From Dolomedes plantarius (Eukaryota; Arthropoda; Arachnida; Araneae; Dolomedidae): a stretch of 64,000 nt of DNA. The stretch's first letter is position 1, and each line of letters opens with the position of its first letter. The notes beneath the pieces were generated by a model, which did not search any database, was not told the origin of the DNA, and was given only the letters and a program-made list of their open reading frames with translations. Where the stretch lies: positions 125,145,070-125,209,069 of the forward strand of contig OU015493.1 of the NCBI GenBank assembly GCA_907164885.2. The letters run 5' to 3'. This document shows, in pieces, positions 22,681-34,129 of this stretch. A program made the translations under genes and the position numbers.

Positions 22681-24624
22681 AAATTAAGTGACCGGTTTGA
22701 GTGTGGCCGTCGAAAACAGGTTTCTTCCATAACATTGGCTCTGAGTCTTTAATCGATTTTGAACAAAATATGGTCGTTTAGAGGTGTGGCCGACTAGGAA
22801 AGTTTCACTGTATTCAGATCCACCGCCAATTTTAATACATCAAGGAAAACTCCTTGAAACTCTTTGTCGTTGTAACTCATGTCAAATAAACTGTTTGAAC
22901 AGTACATGGATTCATCTGATATAGATATGGATAAACCAGAGTAAGGACACAGTCAGATGTGTAAAACAAATGAAAGTGGAGTTTTTCAAATTATAAAGCG
23001 ATGAAAAAAGAATTTTTTAGAATTTTGTAATGTTTGTTTAGAAACATTATGAAAGAACGTACAAAATAACATAATCGCCTAAATAATTTGCCAGAACGTA
23101 ATTTAGGAGAGTTTACATTATTGAATCAGATCCGCTTTAAAAATTCAAAGAGTTGTACCGTAACCCATCGAACTTAGATGAACTATACTCCAGAATTACT
23201 TCCACCATTGATAAGTTACGCCTGATAAACTCTGTTGCGTCTATAGCAGAAATTTAATTTTGGAGAGGACATAAGTACCATTATTGGATGCTTGTCACAT
23301 TTTATCTGTTTGTGTTGAAACTCAAAGTGTTATCTACTTATACATCTCGATAAAAGCTGTTCACCTGTTGTAATGAAAATTTTACCATATGCTGTAATAA
23401 AAATATCCACACTCTATTGAAATACACTGTGGGGATATGGGATAAGAAAGAAGTACGTCCTTTTTTATAGCTCCCAACCACATACAAGTTTTGGGTTTAT
23501 TTCAGGCATTGACACTGAAGAATTGGTAAAAAGAACAACCAAGTTTCCTGATTCTTAAAATATACCACTGGTAACTATTAAAACCTGAATCGATTTGCCA
23601 GTTCATTGAGGTTTCTTACATCATGATCACTTTAAGAAATTTTACCTTCCGTAATGCTGAAAATTCTCATTTCTTTCCTTCTAAAAGTGAGTAGAAATGA
23701 TTCAAAATAGCTAAAAAAAAAGGGTCATTTTCTGCGACATTTCCCGGTGAGTGGTTTGCCTGATTTATGCGGAAGCAATTTTAAGCCCTGCAAAAAGGAT
23801 TGTAATTGAACCAAAGAGAATATCTCTGATTTTGTCACAGAAAATTGCGGGGTGCCACGTAAAAACATAAAATGCGTGTTTGCTTTTATACTTGAGATAA
23901 CGGGTCGATTGTCCTAAATTGTCCTTTGCATTCTGAGAATTGTGAATTTCTAAATTGCCCCTATTCTGAGACATGTATTTTTCGAAAATTTCTTCCGCTC
24001 GGATAATTTTTTTTTTTTTAGGTTGCAATGATTTCATTGAAAATTTTTTCTTCGTAAGGGATAAAGGATTATTTACAGAAAACATTTCTTTAAATATTAT
24101 ATGAAAATGTAATATTTTATAGAACTGAAGAGATTTGTTTAAACTATATGGAAACTGGTTTGCATAAAATGAATATTGACAGTGGAAGGGATTTCTACCT
24201 CTCCTATTTGATCCTATTTAATGGAAATCAAATGTAACTCACTTGGATGTATTTCAGTCTTTCAAATCTGAATTGACTTCAGATTTTTTAAAAATAGCGC
24301 GTTAAAAGCAACTTGTTCTGGGGTAATTTAAAAACACAGCATTTAAGTTTGTAACAAATTTCATGATACAAATATTTTATTTTATATTTCATTAAAATTA
24401 GTGAGTGTGAATGTATATTTATTATTCAGGACTCGTTAGAGGAATATAATCTTTAGTTATTTTATTTAGTGTTCCTTGAAAATTACCGTAATTATCGTAC
24501 TAAAAGAAGCGCCGAACGATCAAATACACCTCAAGTTTGTGGTAGGATTTATAGAAAAAAATGTTTTTTATATTTTGTTAGGCATATAAAGTTGTTTTCA
24601 ATATCTTCGTTAGGAAAAATATTA
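22681..24624. other. Unique AT-rich stretch, no supported gene
   Basis: Two frames were weighed: 23150-23275 (plus, FKELYRNPSNLDELYSRITS), possibly a worn transposase tail, and 23765-24085 (minus, 106 codons, lysine-rich). Neither has enough support to call. Confidence 0.3.
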
Positions 24625-24975
24625 TCTATACATATAAAACAGTTCCGTAACTGGCTGACTCACTGACTGACTGATTGACTGACTAACATACAACGCACAG
24701 ACCAAACCGCTGGACCGAAAGGGCTGAAATTTTGCATGTTAATTCTTCTTATAATGTAGGGGTTTACTAAAAAAGATTTTTGAAAAATTCTTCTTAGATT
24801 TTTTAAAATTAAATTTTTAAGCAGTTTTCATTTAAAATAATAATTTGAGGGTTATGAAATTTATATCAAGAGAAAGATCATAAAAATTCCTTCAAAATGA
24901 AATCTTTTTCGAATCTTTACCTCTATTTTCTGATTTTTGGTGAATTTTTAAAGATTAAATTTTAGAATTTAAGTT
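24625..24975 (+). mobile_element. Helitron fragment, 3'-truncated
   Basis: Starts TCTATACATATAAAACAGTT after an A and follows the 21247-21896 copy through the CAGACCAAACCGCTGGACC block to about 24975, where similarity stops abruptly. The CTAG end is missing. Confidence 0.8.
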
Positions 24976-25265
24976 CATGAGGTCGTTGTCACATGAGCCC
25001 TGCACTTTGCATTGATTGGACAGATGCCCCCAGGCCAGTTCTCTAGGGTGAGTCCTGTGACGTGTTATATAAGATCTAGCACCCACGAGACTGGGTTTAA
25101 AGGGATGATATATTGATTACCTACTATTTCTTTTATGTTAAGCTCAAATCCTTTGGCCTTAAAACGAAATCGAAATTAGTTTGCTTACGCCCAAGTATTT
25201 TTAAAGGAAAAAAAAAAGAATTTTGGGCATTAAAAAAGTTTTTTTGTTTTACAGTATACAGTAAA
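24976..25265 (+). promoter_or_regulatory. Possible promoter-like segment
   Basis: A GC-richer island next to the Helitron breakpoint has TGACGTG (CRE-like, 25058-25064) close before TATATAAG (25066-25073). The order and TATA sequence look like a pol II core promoter, of a host gene or an LTR, but no downstream coding exon or LTR boundary was found. Confidence 0.2.
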
Positions 25266-25270
25266 AGATG

Positions 25271-25304
<34 letters not shown>

Positions 25305-25332
25305 TATATGTATGTATATATGTATGTATGAA

Positions 25333-25364
<32 letters not shown>

Positions 25365-25406
25365 AGTATATATGTATGTATATATGTATGTATATATGTA
25401 TGTATG

Positions 25407-25453
<47 letters not shown>

Positions 25454-25462
25454 ATATATGTA
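25266..25462. repeat. (ATGT)n/(AT)n/(GT)n microsatellite
   Basis: About 200 bp of tetranucleotide ATGT runs with AT and GT interruptions. Confidence 0.95.
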
Positions 25463-26931
25463 AATATAAATAAAAATAAATAACAGAGCTAGATAATTAT
25501 AAGAAGAATGTAGACAAAAACCAAACAGAAATCAAGCACTCAGGGCTCCACGCACCATCAGAGAGGCCCACAAACCATAAGAGGCACTCAAATTTTAAGT
25601 AAATTTTTTATGTAAAAAGAAGCGTCTTATGGTGCGAAAAATACGGTAATTCTATAAGAAAAATGCATATGTAGGAAGAAAAAACAATGGCAAAAAAACT
25701 GTTATGACGGCTATTAACTATTTTTAAAAAACAAGTGTCTAAAATATATTTATTCGAAAGAAAATTCTTTTTTTTAATTCTACTTGACAAAAGGTGCGTT
25801 AAGTGCACAACGTCGTCAAATTTTTTTTGAGTAATAAATAATTCTATGCAGTAAAAAAAAATAATAAATATGTAATCAATATCTTTTGCTAGAAGCATGA
25901 ACGCTTGGAAATTAAGAACAGTTATCCAAAAAAAATTTAGAGCGAAAAACTTGAAAATAAATGTCAAGAACTAAATTCATGAGCAAGTCATAAGAACAAA
26001 ATATTAAAAATAATTGCCCTCAAAAGTGTGGGGAAAAAAAGGAAATTAGATTATGGAAACAGCAAATATTTTGAGGTGTATAAAAATGCTACGTGGAGAG
26101 AAGTTGTTTTGTAGGAGAATATGCAATCATCATTTAAAAATGTTATTGAACGTAAAAAAAGGCAATTGCTGTCTTATGCAAAATATTAATTGTTCTTAAT
26201 GATTGCTATACACATGACAAAGAGGGGAAATTTTTAAACAGCGCAAAAAATATTTTTTTGTGTAAATGAAATAAAAAAGAGAAAGAAACTACATGAAGCA
26301 CTTTAACGCATATGTGTTTCAGATTGTAACGGAAAAAAACATTAAAGAATGCAAATGAACAAAACAGTGGGTTTTGAAAATTGTCCATTACTCCGTGTAT
26401 ACCAAGGAACTAAGTTAATTAGAAACTGTATAAAAAGATGAAGCAAGAGGTTTTGTGGATTTTCTTCACACCCGTTTATCGAAATTCATATCGATTATAA
26501 CGCATGGCTATTTAAACATTATTGAATTATGGAATTAATAATTGTTCTCAAATTGATTTCTTATTAGTTCAGTCTTGTCCTAGAAAATTTAGATATAGGT
26601 TCTATGGTCTAGATTCAACACTAAAAACACTTTCTCCAAATTATGTTCCATCGTACTGACACATATGACTAAAAATATTAAATTCTATATATATTTGTAC
26701 CCTCCTGCAATAACGATCAATTGAAAAAATAAGAAATAATTCAAAACTTTCCGCTTTATTACTAGTAGTATAATTAAAAATCAATCATAATGTGTAATCT
26801 GCTTAACTTAAGTGAATAAAAGCAGTTTTATCTGAAGATTATTTTGAAACTTCTAAAATTAGACACATTTGTCCTACATTTTTATGTTGCTCATGTTGAA
26901 TTTTTGTGATTCTCAATGAATCCGGGATTCA
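25463..26931. other. AT-rich stretch with one possible DNA-transposon end
   Basis: On the minus strand, TACCGTATTTTTCGCACCAT followed by AAGACGC (25623-25648) is a widely seen DNA-transposon terminus; its partner end was not found. A 119-codon hydrophobic frame at 25608-25967 (minus) is low-complexity and not convincing. TTTATT at 26755-26760 is a minus-strand AATAAA. Confidence 0.35.
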
Positions 26932-26998
26932 TCAATTTGGTTTCTTTCTACCTTCTTCAGCATTATGCATCATAAAGTCGGGTTTATCGAATTCTGAA
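26932..26998 (-). CDS. Candidate terminal coding exon (weak)
   Basis: On the minus strand a good acceptor (TTATTTTTCTAAAAG) is followed by a frame reading SEFDKPDFMMHNAEEGRKKP and one more residue before TGA at 26932-26934. An AATAAA lies about 175 bases further on. It is on the same strand as, and downstream of, the better exons at 29401-29570 and 28044-28188, so it could end the same gene. Its entry phase (one base before the first full codon) does not fit a direct join to the 28044 exon, which ends on a codon boundary, so at least one exon would be missing. Not recognised; chance is possible. Confidence 0.25.
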
Positions 26999-27295
26999 CT
27001 TTTAGAAAAATAATTTAATTTGAGTTTTAAGAATTTTTTTTAATCTCGTCTTTCTAATTTTCAGTGTAGTTATAAATAATTATGTAAATTAAAGTCTAAA
27101 GGTGGGAAAGGTTATTTGTTTTTAATGCTTTTTAAATTCGCTGTCCTTAAGATTCATTGTACAGATAATTCAAAAAGAAATTGTAAAACTCTTTGTTTAG
27201 CAGTTTTTTAAAAAAAACATTATCATATCTGTTTTAAGAAAAAAATTTCATAAAAATAACCTGGGTTTATTTTAACAGGCATGGTATAACATATA

Positions 27296-27775
27296 CAGTA
27301 AAGCCTCATTTATCCGGCCGTCGTTGATCCAGATCTCCGGATAATCCGGATCAGATTTGTAGACATTATTTTTGTTTAATGTTCACATTAGATAATAATT
27401 TTTAATTATGATACCAAGAACATAACTACAAGTAAGCCAAATATTAGCTTTTTAGTTTGATTCCATGTACAGTTCCCATAGATTGTACAATAAATTATGG
27501 TAATAAAATGCTTTTTGTTGAGTTTAAGAAAGCTCTACTAGACCAATTCTTTGTTAAGAAATGATGCTAAAAGTTATTTTTATATTTTTTAGTGTCTTGT
27601 AAACAATACTATGTATTTTTTTATAAAACATAGTTTTTTTTATCTTAATAAACGGTAAGTCTGCTTAGTTAAGGATTTTGTTTTGCTTATTACCCATATT
27701 ACTCGGATTTTCCGGATTTTCGATTATCTAGATTGCCTATGGTCCCAGTTAGTCCGGATAAACGAGGTTTTAATG
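27296..27775. mobile_element. pogo/Tigger-type MITE, 480 bp
   Basis: Starts CAGTAAAGCCTCATTTATCC and ends with the inverted match (reverse complement CATTAAAACCTCGTTTATCC), both continuing into GG, flanked by TA at 27294-27295 and 27776-27777. No transposase coding; AT-rich interior. Confidence 0.88.
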
Positions 27776-28043
27776 TAGTTTATTAGTATATTGGGAATTT
27801 ATAAACAATGCCTCTCTTAAGATCTCCTGATTGGATATCTAATATTTTATAAAGAAGTGATGGCCAATTTAATCCACAAGGAGCTCCCGTAATATAAAAA
27901 TTACCACAACAGGGCCAAACTTTAAAATTTCCTGTAACTGCCCCTAAACGTCAGTGTTATATCAAAGTCTGAGTTGTTATCAACTGATTATAGCCTATGA
28001 AGGGATGCATTTTTGTTTTTATTTTGGATATCAGTATATTTAC

Positions 28044-28188
28044 CTCCACTTCCTTATCTGCCGAAGTCAAAAGAAAAATTCTTTCACCAACTTGCACCTG
28101 ATTGCCCTCGGAATGCAATACGGAAAAATATCGCCCTTCCAGTCTTCCTAAATCCATGGAGAAATTCTTCGAAAGTCTGATATATTTC
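28044..28188 (-). CDS. Internal coding exon of an unidentified host gene
   Basis: Minus-strand frame starts KYIRLSKNFSMDLGRLEGRY and ends GERIFLLTSADKEVE, followed by a strong donor GAG|GTAAAT. The 145-bp exon begins with one base before the first full codon; the exon at 29401-29570 leaves two bases (AG), so joining gives AGG (Arg) with an open frame. The acceptor (GTAAGTACAG) has a poor pyrimidine tract. An alternative acceptor at 28147 would not match that phase. GC content and residue mix are unlike the AT-rich surroundings. No family recognised; no signal or membrane segment seen. Confidence 0.6.
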
Positions 28189-28629
28189 CTGTACTTACTT
28201 CATCATGTAACTTCTCTGGGAGAACTCCTATTAAATGACATATGAAAAAGCAAAAAAAAATTAGCTTCATCTCAAAGTCAGTTAATAACAGAAATATTCC
28301 ATGGTAACTTCAAAACATTAAGATATTTTTAGTACAGGTAAAATATATATTTGTAGAATTGTTATTTCTGTCCTAGCATTATAGCAGAAGAGAAAATAAG
28401 TATGACAATCCATGTAAGAGGTTTTTGAAAGTACAATTAATAAACATGAGATACGTAATAAACATTTCTTCAATTCCACAATAAATTAAAAATGAGGGGG
28501 TGGCTTTAACTAGTTTCGAACTAGTTAATAGTTCATCATTAGGCCAAAGAGCTATCAATTATTATGAAACAAATAGCTATCCCCATTTCAATTAGTGCAG
28601 AATTCATAAAGTGTTCATTAGTATTTCTA

Positions 28630-28869
28630 TGGTGCCCGGTATAAAGGGCTTAAATCAAAAGAAGTGATTTTTAGATATTTGTTAGCACTGATAAAAAAAA
28701 ATCTTTTGACTTGTATAAAAGGCTTAAGTCTATAATTTTTGTAAACAAAAGTACATTTCTTTGGTCAAAAGACTCAAGTCAAAATTAAATTTCTGCGATT
28801 GGATAAAAGCCAATAACTTTGTATATTTAAATCACTGTTTTTGACTTAAGCTTTTTATACCGGGCACCA
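28630..28869. mobile_element. Short MITE, 240 bp, TA-flanked, inside an intron
   Basis: Inverted ends of about 43 bp start TGGTGCCCGGTATAAA on both sides, with TA outside (28628-28629 and 28870-28871). Two weaker internal repeats of the CTTAAGTC/GACTTAAG type are present. It lies in the 1.2-kb intron between the two minus-strand host exons. Confidence 0.88.
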
Positions 28870-29400
28870 TAGATTTGTTATCCCCAATTTAACTGTAAGA
28901 CGCATCAGATATTTTTACAAAGAAAACTTCTTCCTTCATAAGGAAAATTTGAGGTTCAACGAGGCTGCGAAAAATTTAAAATCCTCGGACTGCTTCAGAC
29001 TGATAATTCTGAATTAGGATCAAGGAATTTTTCTTTTTAAATAATATAAGATTGCAAAAAATTCCTTGGGGATTGCTTATTCTATTTGAATAATTTTAAA
29101 ATGAAATTTAAAAAAGAAGTGATATCTATTGTGCGAAGATTTACTTCCGTAGAACTGTTGAATATAAACTGAAATTTTGATGAATCTCTAAACAAAGTGA
29201 TATTTAATATTCTAAATGACTGCTCATGAAATAATGTTGGAACTTTTAACCCCTAGTATGTATTCAAGTACTCCTTTTGAAATCCTTTATTTTCATTTCT
29301 TTATTTATATCGATGGAAAACTACATTAAAATTTTAACACTATATTTTGAGAAATTCTTGTCTAAACTTTCATCAGTGATGTGAGCATTATATATTCTAC

Positions 29401-29570
29401 CTGAGTAAAGTCAGATGTTGTCGCTGTATTTCATAACAGCATCGCTTCACTAAACCTTCATGTCCAGGAATGTAAAATGCTTTCCGTGGGATGCTGTGTT
29501 GATGAATATCGTATTTACGTAATTTACTAGGAATTCGGCCCAAATACCTATCATATCCCTTCTTTCGCAG
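29401..29570 (-). CDS. Internal coding exon of an unidentified host gene
   Basis: The minus-strand frame begins LRKKGYDRYLGRIPSKLRKY and continues through IPRKAFYIPGHEGLVKRCCY to QRQHLTLL, 56 codons plus two bases, then a donor CTCAG|GTAGAAT. The codon immediately upstream is TAG within the acceptor ATCATAG, so the frame opens exactly at the splice site, with a branch-like CTGAC upstream. The residue mix (basic, with paired Cys and Gly-Pro turns) and GC content look like true coding sequence. The next exon (28044-28188) fits in phase after a 1212-bp intron. Function unknown. Confidence 0.65.
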
Positions 29571-32500
29571 CTATGATTACCGTTAAAGTCAGACTTTTAT
29601 AAGTGAATCGATTACAACTCTTCATCCTTTAAATTAATAACTCGGCCTCACAAATACCTTAAATCAAAGTCAGAAAAATAAAGACATTTTCGTAAATCGG
29701 GATTTTCGCCACGTACTATGTGTATATTTTGTGCATAGCTAATTGTTGAAATTATACTTTGACAAACGACAGGGAAAAAATGCCCTAATGATAATGAATA
29801 ATTTATTTACGGGGAAGAAAATGTAATTCATTAAATCTGTATTAAATATTCATGCATTTTAAGTGTATTGGTATTTACACTGTGTCAGGATACCAAAGAC
29901 CTCAAATTACTGAAGATCTTTAAAATTTTAAAAGACAATAATTAGTCTTTCGAGATCTTTTATTCATGATGTGGAAATATATTCAGAATTAATAAACCTT
30001 CCGGTGAAAAAGTATGAATAGGGAAATATTTTATCAGAAAGTATCTATTTTCGGAACTCCCGTTGCATTCTTCTAAAAGCTTCCGAGGAAGATTTACTAA
30101 TGTGTAGTTTGACATTTTATTAAATTTCATCACATTAAAATTCTTTACGTGACATATTTTATGAGTAATTTTCATAGTCTTTTGTTTTGAAATAACTCTT
30201 GAAACACCTTATTCCCCGAAACAATGTGAGTTGGAATTAAATGCTAATAAATTAGTTAAAACTTTAAAATATGAACACCAGCAGTGCTAAGCCATTTTTC
30301 ATCGGAAAGTTTATTAACTTTTAAAAATTTCCCAGTTTCTAAAATAAGAAATAGTTTGATTTAGTGGGTCATTTACATGTAGGTATTTGATTGTGTGTGT
30401 AATCATTAGCTTAGTTAAAAGTACAGATTAAAATGTGTGGTGTTTTATTAATACTAATGTTTCCATACAAAATAAATCTTCCGTTCCATGCCTCACAGAG
30501 TCAATGAGTTAGCAAGGAACTATAGGTAAAGCTTTATACGCGTAATAAACTTAGGGATGTTTATTTGAGTAGGTAGTGAGATGGTGTAATGGCAATGCAC
30601 ATGTCGAAGAAATCAAACAGTTTTCTGGTCTATTCGAATGTTAAATTAGTCGGTTTTGAGGGCAAAAAATATTGACCAAAGGGGAAATAATGTGTCAGAG
30701 TAGGCGTTAAAACTTTAGTATCACCCTCGTTTTGCATTCCTATGAAAAAAAATTAAGTACTGGAATTACCAAAAAAGTCAAAATGGGTGGTTTTTACATT
30801 GGTTAAAATAGGCAAATCTCATTAGAAAATATAGCACCAAAACGAATAAAAGGTGTCAGGGGTTAGAGAAACTTTAAAATATTAACTATCAATAATTGAG
30901 AATAAAACTCAAAAGTTTGAACATCTAGAGCAAATTGAAACCAAGTCAGGTTCTGGGTTGCATTTGTTGCCGAAAATCTCGAAACGAGTTGAAGGCTAGG
31001 AAATTTACTATAAATATTTTAAGCTTTTTTAAAAATTCCTTCGGTCTTTGAAACTGCAGTCTGAAATCGAAAGTGCCCTCTTCTTGTATTGTGTTTTTGC
31101 CCCAAGGTTCCGCATTTAACGTACATTGAATTTAACGTTGATTCCCCTGATTTAAAGTTGTTCAACACCCAACCATTTGTAGTGGCCATTTTAGATTAGG
31201 CTGTCTAGAGTATCTTCTTTCCCTTGAACCTTAGCAATACATCCTGAATAAAACAGTACAACACATGAAAAGTTTCAGCACGGAAACTTTGCACCATCCA
31301 CCCCTTTGTTTTGGACTTGATGAATTTTTATCCTCTTTGCGAAACTAGAGGCCACTTTGAAAGTGGAGAAGCCCCGAATGAAGCCGTCTGATTGGACTGG
31401 CGGCGGATATGTACTCGTAGTTTAGAAACTAGTCATAGGTTCTTGGATATCCCAGGAAACAGTGGTTCCCTTAGTCATGTAGAGATAAAATGTAAATTTT
31501 GCTTAGCAATCAGTTTGATTGTTGTTTACCTTACTTAAGTTTACCTTAATTATTTATTTGTCACCTTTTCGGTTAATAATTTCCATCCGATACATGGATT
31601 TTTCTCTTTAGGGTAATAATTAAATGGAGATGTTTGGAGGCTTCAGAACTAAATTTTAGAGACACTAGTGTGCTGCGAAGAATGACTGAAAGAAATATTA
31701 CCAGGAGTTCCCTTTTGGATAACGGTAAAAGTGTAATAATATCAAATCGGAGTAATTTCTTTCAGTAGTCATTTAATGTACTTCTTACTATCATTTTCCC
31801 TACGTTGGAAACAGATATTTGCAGTTCCTGATGCCTGCATTAAAGTCCGCTAGCTCTGCAATTATTGCTATTTGTCAGATCTAAAATTTTACCTTACGTT
31901 TGAGATAAATATATGCGCTTTCTATTGCCATCTTCAGAAAACATACTTACTATCTTGCACGTATCCTTTAGAAACCAGGTTTAAATTCATCTGCATGTGC
32001 CGATAATCCCTAGCGAAATACAAGATCCACAAACTTTAGTGGTGTACTATTATGAAATAAAAATCCATTCTATTTCTAGTTTGTAGACTGTAGGAGTGAA
32101 AGTATTTGAAAGGCTAGCAATAGAGTTTTGCTGCTTTAAATTTTAGGTTAGAAAATATACACATACCAGTAATTTAGATATCTCACCACATGGGTATACT
32201 TTCAGGGCTCTGCCTTGATGCTGTCACTATCGAATTCAAAGCCGATTGTTTTACTTTATTTCGCTAAGTGCCTCATTGTTTTATCACCTTCATATAATAC
32301 GCCAAAAAAAACAACCCTTCCCCTCTCAATTAATTATGTTGGGGTTTGTGGTATCTTTTGCATATCACTTGTATGTTATTCTAATGTTGCCAATGAATCC
32401 GAAATCATAGATTCGAAAATTGTATGCTTTTTATAACCCTATTTGAAATTTTCGCTCATTAGTGGTAAAATATTTTAACCTACTTCTATCAAACAAAATA

Positions 32501-32589
32501 GTTATAATAATGATAATAAAAACATGCTGACATTAAAAATGTGTTAAATCGTATATGCCTACTGTTAATGTTGTTTTATATAAAGGTAC
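29571..32589. other. Upstream intronic or intergenic stretch
   Basis: No repeat ends recognised. Weak exon-like pieces on the minus strand: 31951-32035 approximately (YFARDYRHMQMNLNLVSKGY before donor GTAAGTATG; its phase does not match the 29401 exon) and 29960-30175. A GC-richer patch at about 31050-31450 has a CCAAT box (CCAATCAG, minus) and could be regulatory. A degenerate tRNA-like element may lie near 30580-30650. None is firm. Confidence 0.25.
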
Positions 32590-34020
32590 ATTACGGTGAG
32601 ATATGATAAAGTCAGGTAAGCTGTTAAAGGAGGCCCTATCAATCGTTTTTACTTAACTGCACATGAAAAATACGAAACATAAACTTCCTCTTGAGCATTC
32701 GGCACTCATCCTGTTCATTTGATGACCTAGTCGTTAACAGACCAATGTTAACTATTAGACAAAATTAAAAAACATGTTGAGAAAACTTTATAATTTATTT
32801 CTGAACTCACAGTTCATGAGTTAAAAGGAAATATTTTATGCTTTTTTAGAAAACATTTAAATTTTATTTCTTTACATAAATTTTGTTAGTTAAAAGGGAA
32901 CATTTTAAGCTTTTGAAAAACTGTGAGTTTTATTTCTGTACACATAATTTATTAGTTGAAAAGGGAATAAAGCTTTTGATACTTTTTTGAATTTTTTTAA
33001 AATTCAATGAATATTTTTATAAAGTTTAATAAATGGATCTCACTTTTGAAGTATTCTCTTTAATTTAAGAAACGTTCGCATGACAAGGAAAATGCTGTTT
33101 TTTTCCCATGGCACCAATTCTTCTTTTAAAATAGATCTTTAAACAGTTCTAAACTGAAGCTACTCACAAGTGCCTTTATTCATTCTCTGAAAAGCATGAA
33201 TAGGAATGACTCTATATATCTACTTCATTTTCAACGTTTTAATAGCGGCTTTGTTTTAATTTTTTTTCTCTTTGAAAAAACTTACTCTTTTATTAAAACC
33301 CACATATTTTTAAAGTTAAAAGAGGATCGTTATTTTTCCTTCAGAGAAGGAACTTTCTTTTCTCTAAACGTACCGTAGTTGCTTCAGTTTAAAAACTAAT
33401 GTTGCAAGGAGGAATTTCATTGCTGAAAGAATAATAATTTCGCCGGTGAAATATTGTTTTCTGTCTGTTAATAACACAGAGTCACGAAGATGAAAGTATT
33501 CAGACTAAACTGAGAAGCTTAAAAGAGAAAGAATAGAGGTTGGAAATTTTCTCAGAGGGGAAAAAGTTTAATACCTAGAGAATTTTTTCCAACTGCTTCC
33601 ATAATAATAGAGAAGGAAATAGACTGTGTTTTGGAAAAAAATCTTTGTTGTTTACAAAGAACAGTTATATAACCTGGGTCTATGACTAACAATTCACAAA
33701 ACAAATTGCCTCTATAAAAGATAACCTGTTTTAAACGACCGCCTTCATAACGCAGCGAACGAAACAAATATCTGTTTGAAATACATATCGATCTATAGAA
33801 AGCCCTTTAACTCGGAGCCAGCAAAAATACCTATTAAACTGAATTTAGAAAATCGAAGATCATTAATATATGAAAAAAGATTCACTAACATTCTTCGAAA
33901 ATGAAATATAGTACATATCAGTCTTGAGAGGCAATCTATATTTTATTTCCTTTTACGAAATAAAGTTTTATTTCTAAAAGAAAATCAATAACTTTCATTC
34001 CAGGAGGATGATATTTAATT
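32590..34020 (+). repeat. Tandem duplication, unit A
   Basis: Aligns with 34130-36085 in the same order: GACCTAGT, TTGAGAAAACTTT, TAGCGGCTTTGTTTTA, CTTTTATTAAAACCCACATA, GTTGCTTCAGTTTAAAAACT, GTTAATAACACAGAGTCACG, and AATCAATAACTT at the end. Contains the empty site for MITE A (TTAAAATAGATCT near 33127). Open frames at 33196-33378 and 33552-33767 are shared by both units but carry no recognisable domain. Confidence 0.85.
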
Positions 34021-34081
34021 TTTATTCGGCAATTTAATTAAATATAATATTTTTATTCGGCAACTTAATTAAATATCATCC
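34006..34081. repeat. 76-bp inverted-repeat element at the duplication junction
   Basis: GGATGATATTTAA at the left is the exact complement of TTAAATATCATCC at the right, and inside TATTCGGCAA...TTAATTAAATAT occurs twice in direct order. It sits between the tandem units. Confidence 0.6.
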
Positions 34082-34129
34082 AATAATATAACAAATTTTT
34101 AATTTAATTTCATTTATTATGTTGGGATG

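Noticed and set aside
23150..23275. Plus-strand frame ELYRNPSNLDELYSRITSTI
   Set aside because: Resembles a transposase C-terminal stretch, but no matching upstream motif or terminal repeat was found.
23765..24085. 106-codon minus-strand open frame
   Set aside because: Lysine- and asparagine-rich with an A-tract inside, no domain, no splice context; within expectation for AT-rich DNA.
25608..25967. 119-codon hydrophobic minus-strand frame
   Set aside because: Phe/Ile/Leu-rich low-complexity translation of a T-rich strand; no start context or homology recognised.
27776..27926. Minus-strand frame just downstream of the 28044 exon (WPCCGNFYITGAPCGLNW...)
   Set aside because: Protein-like, but every AG upstream gives an entry phase that does not fit the 28044 exon, and it runs into a MITE end. 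Left uncalled.
28500..28560. tRNA-like pair of A- and B-box words on the minus strand
   Set aside because: The boxes are about 33 bases apart, too close for a tRNA, and the B-box word is part of a near-palindrome around ACTAGTT.
31951..32035. Minus-strand exon-like frame before donor GTAAGTATG
   Set aside because: The donor is good, but the acceptor is weak and the exit phase does not match the 29401 exon.
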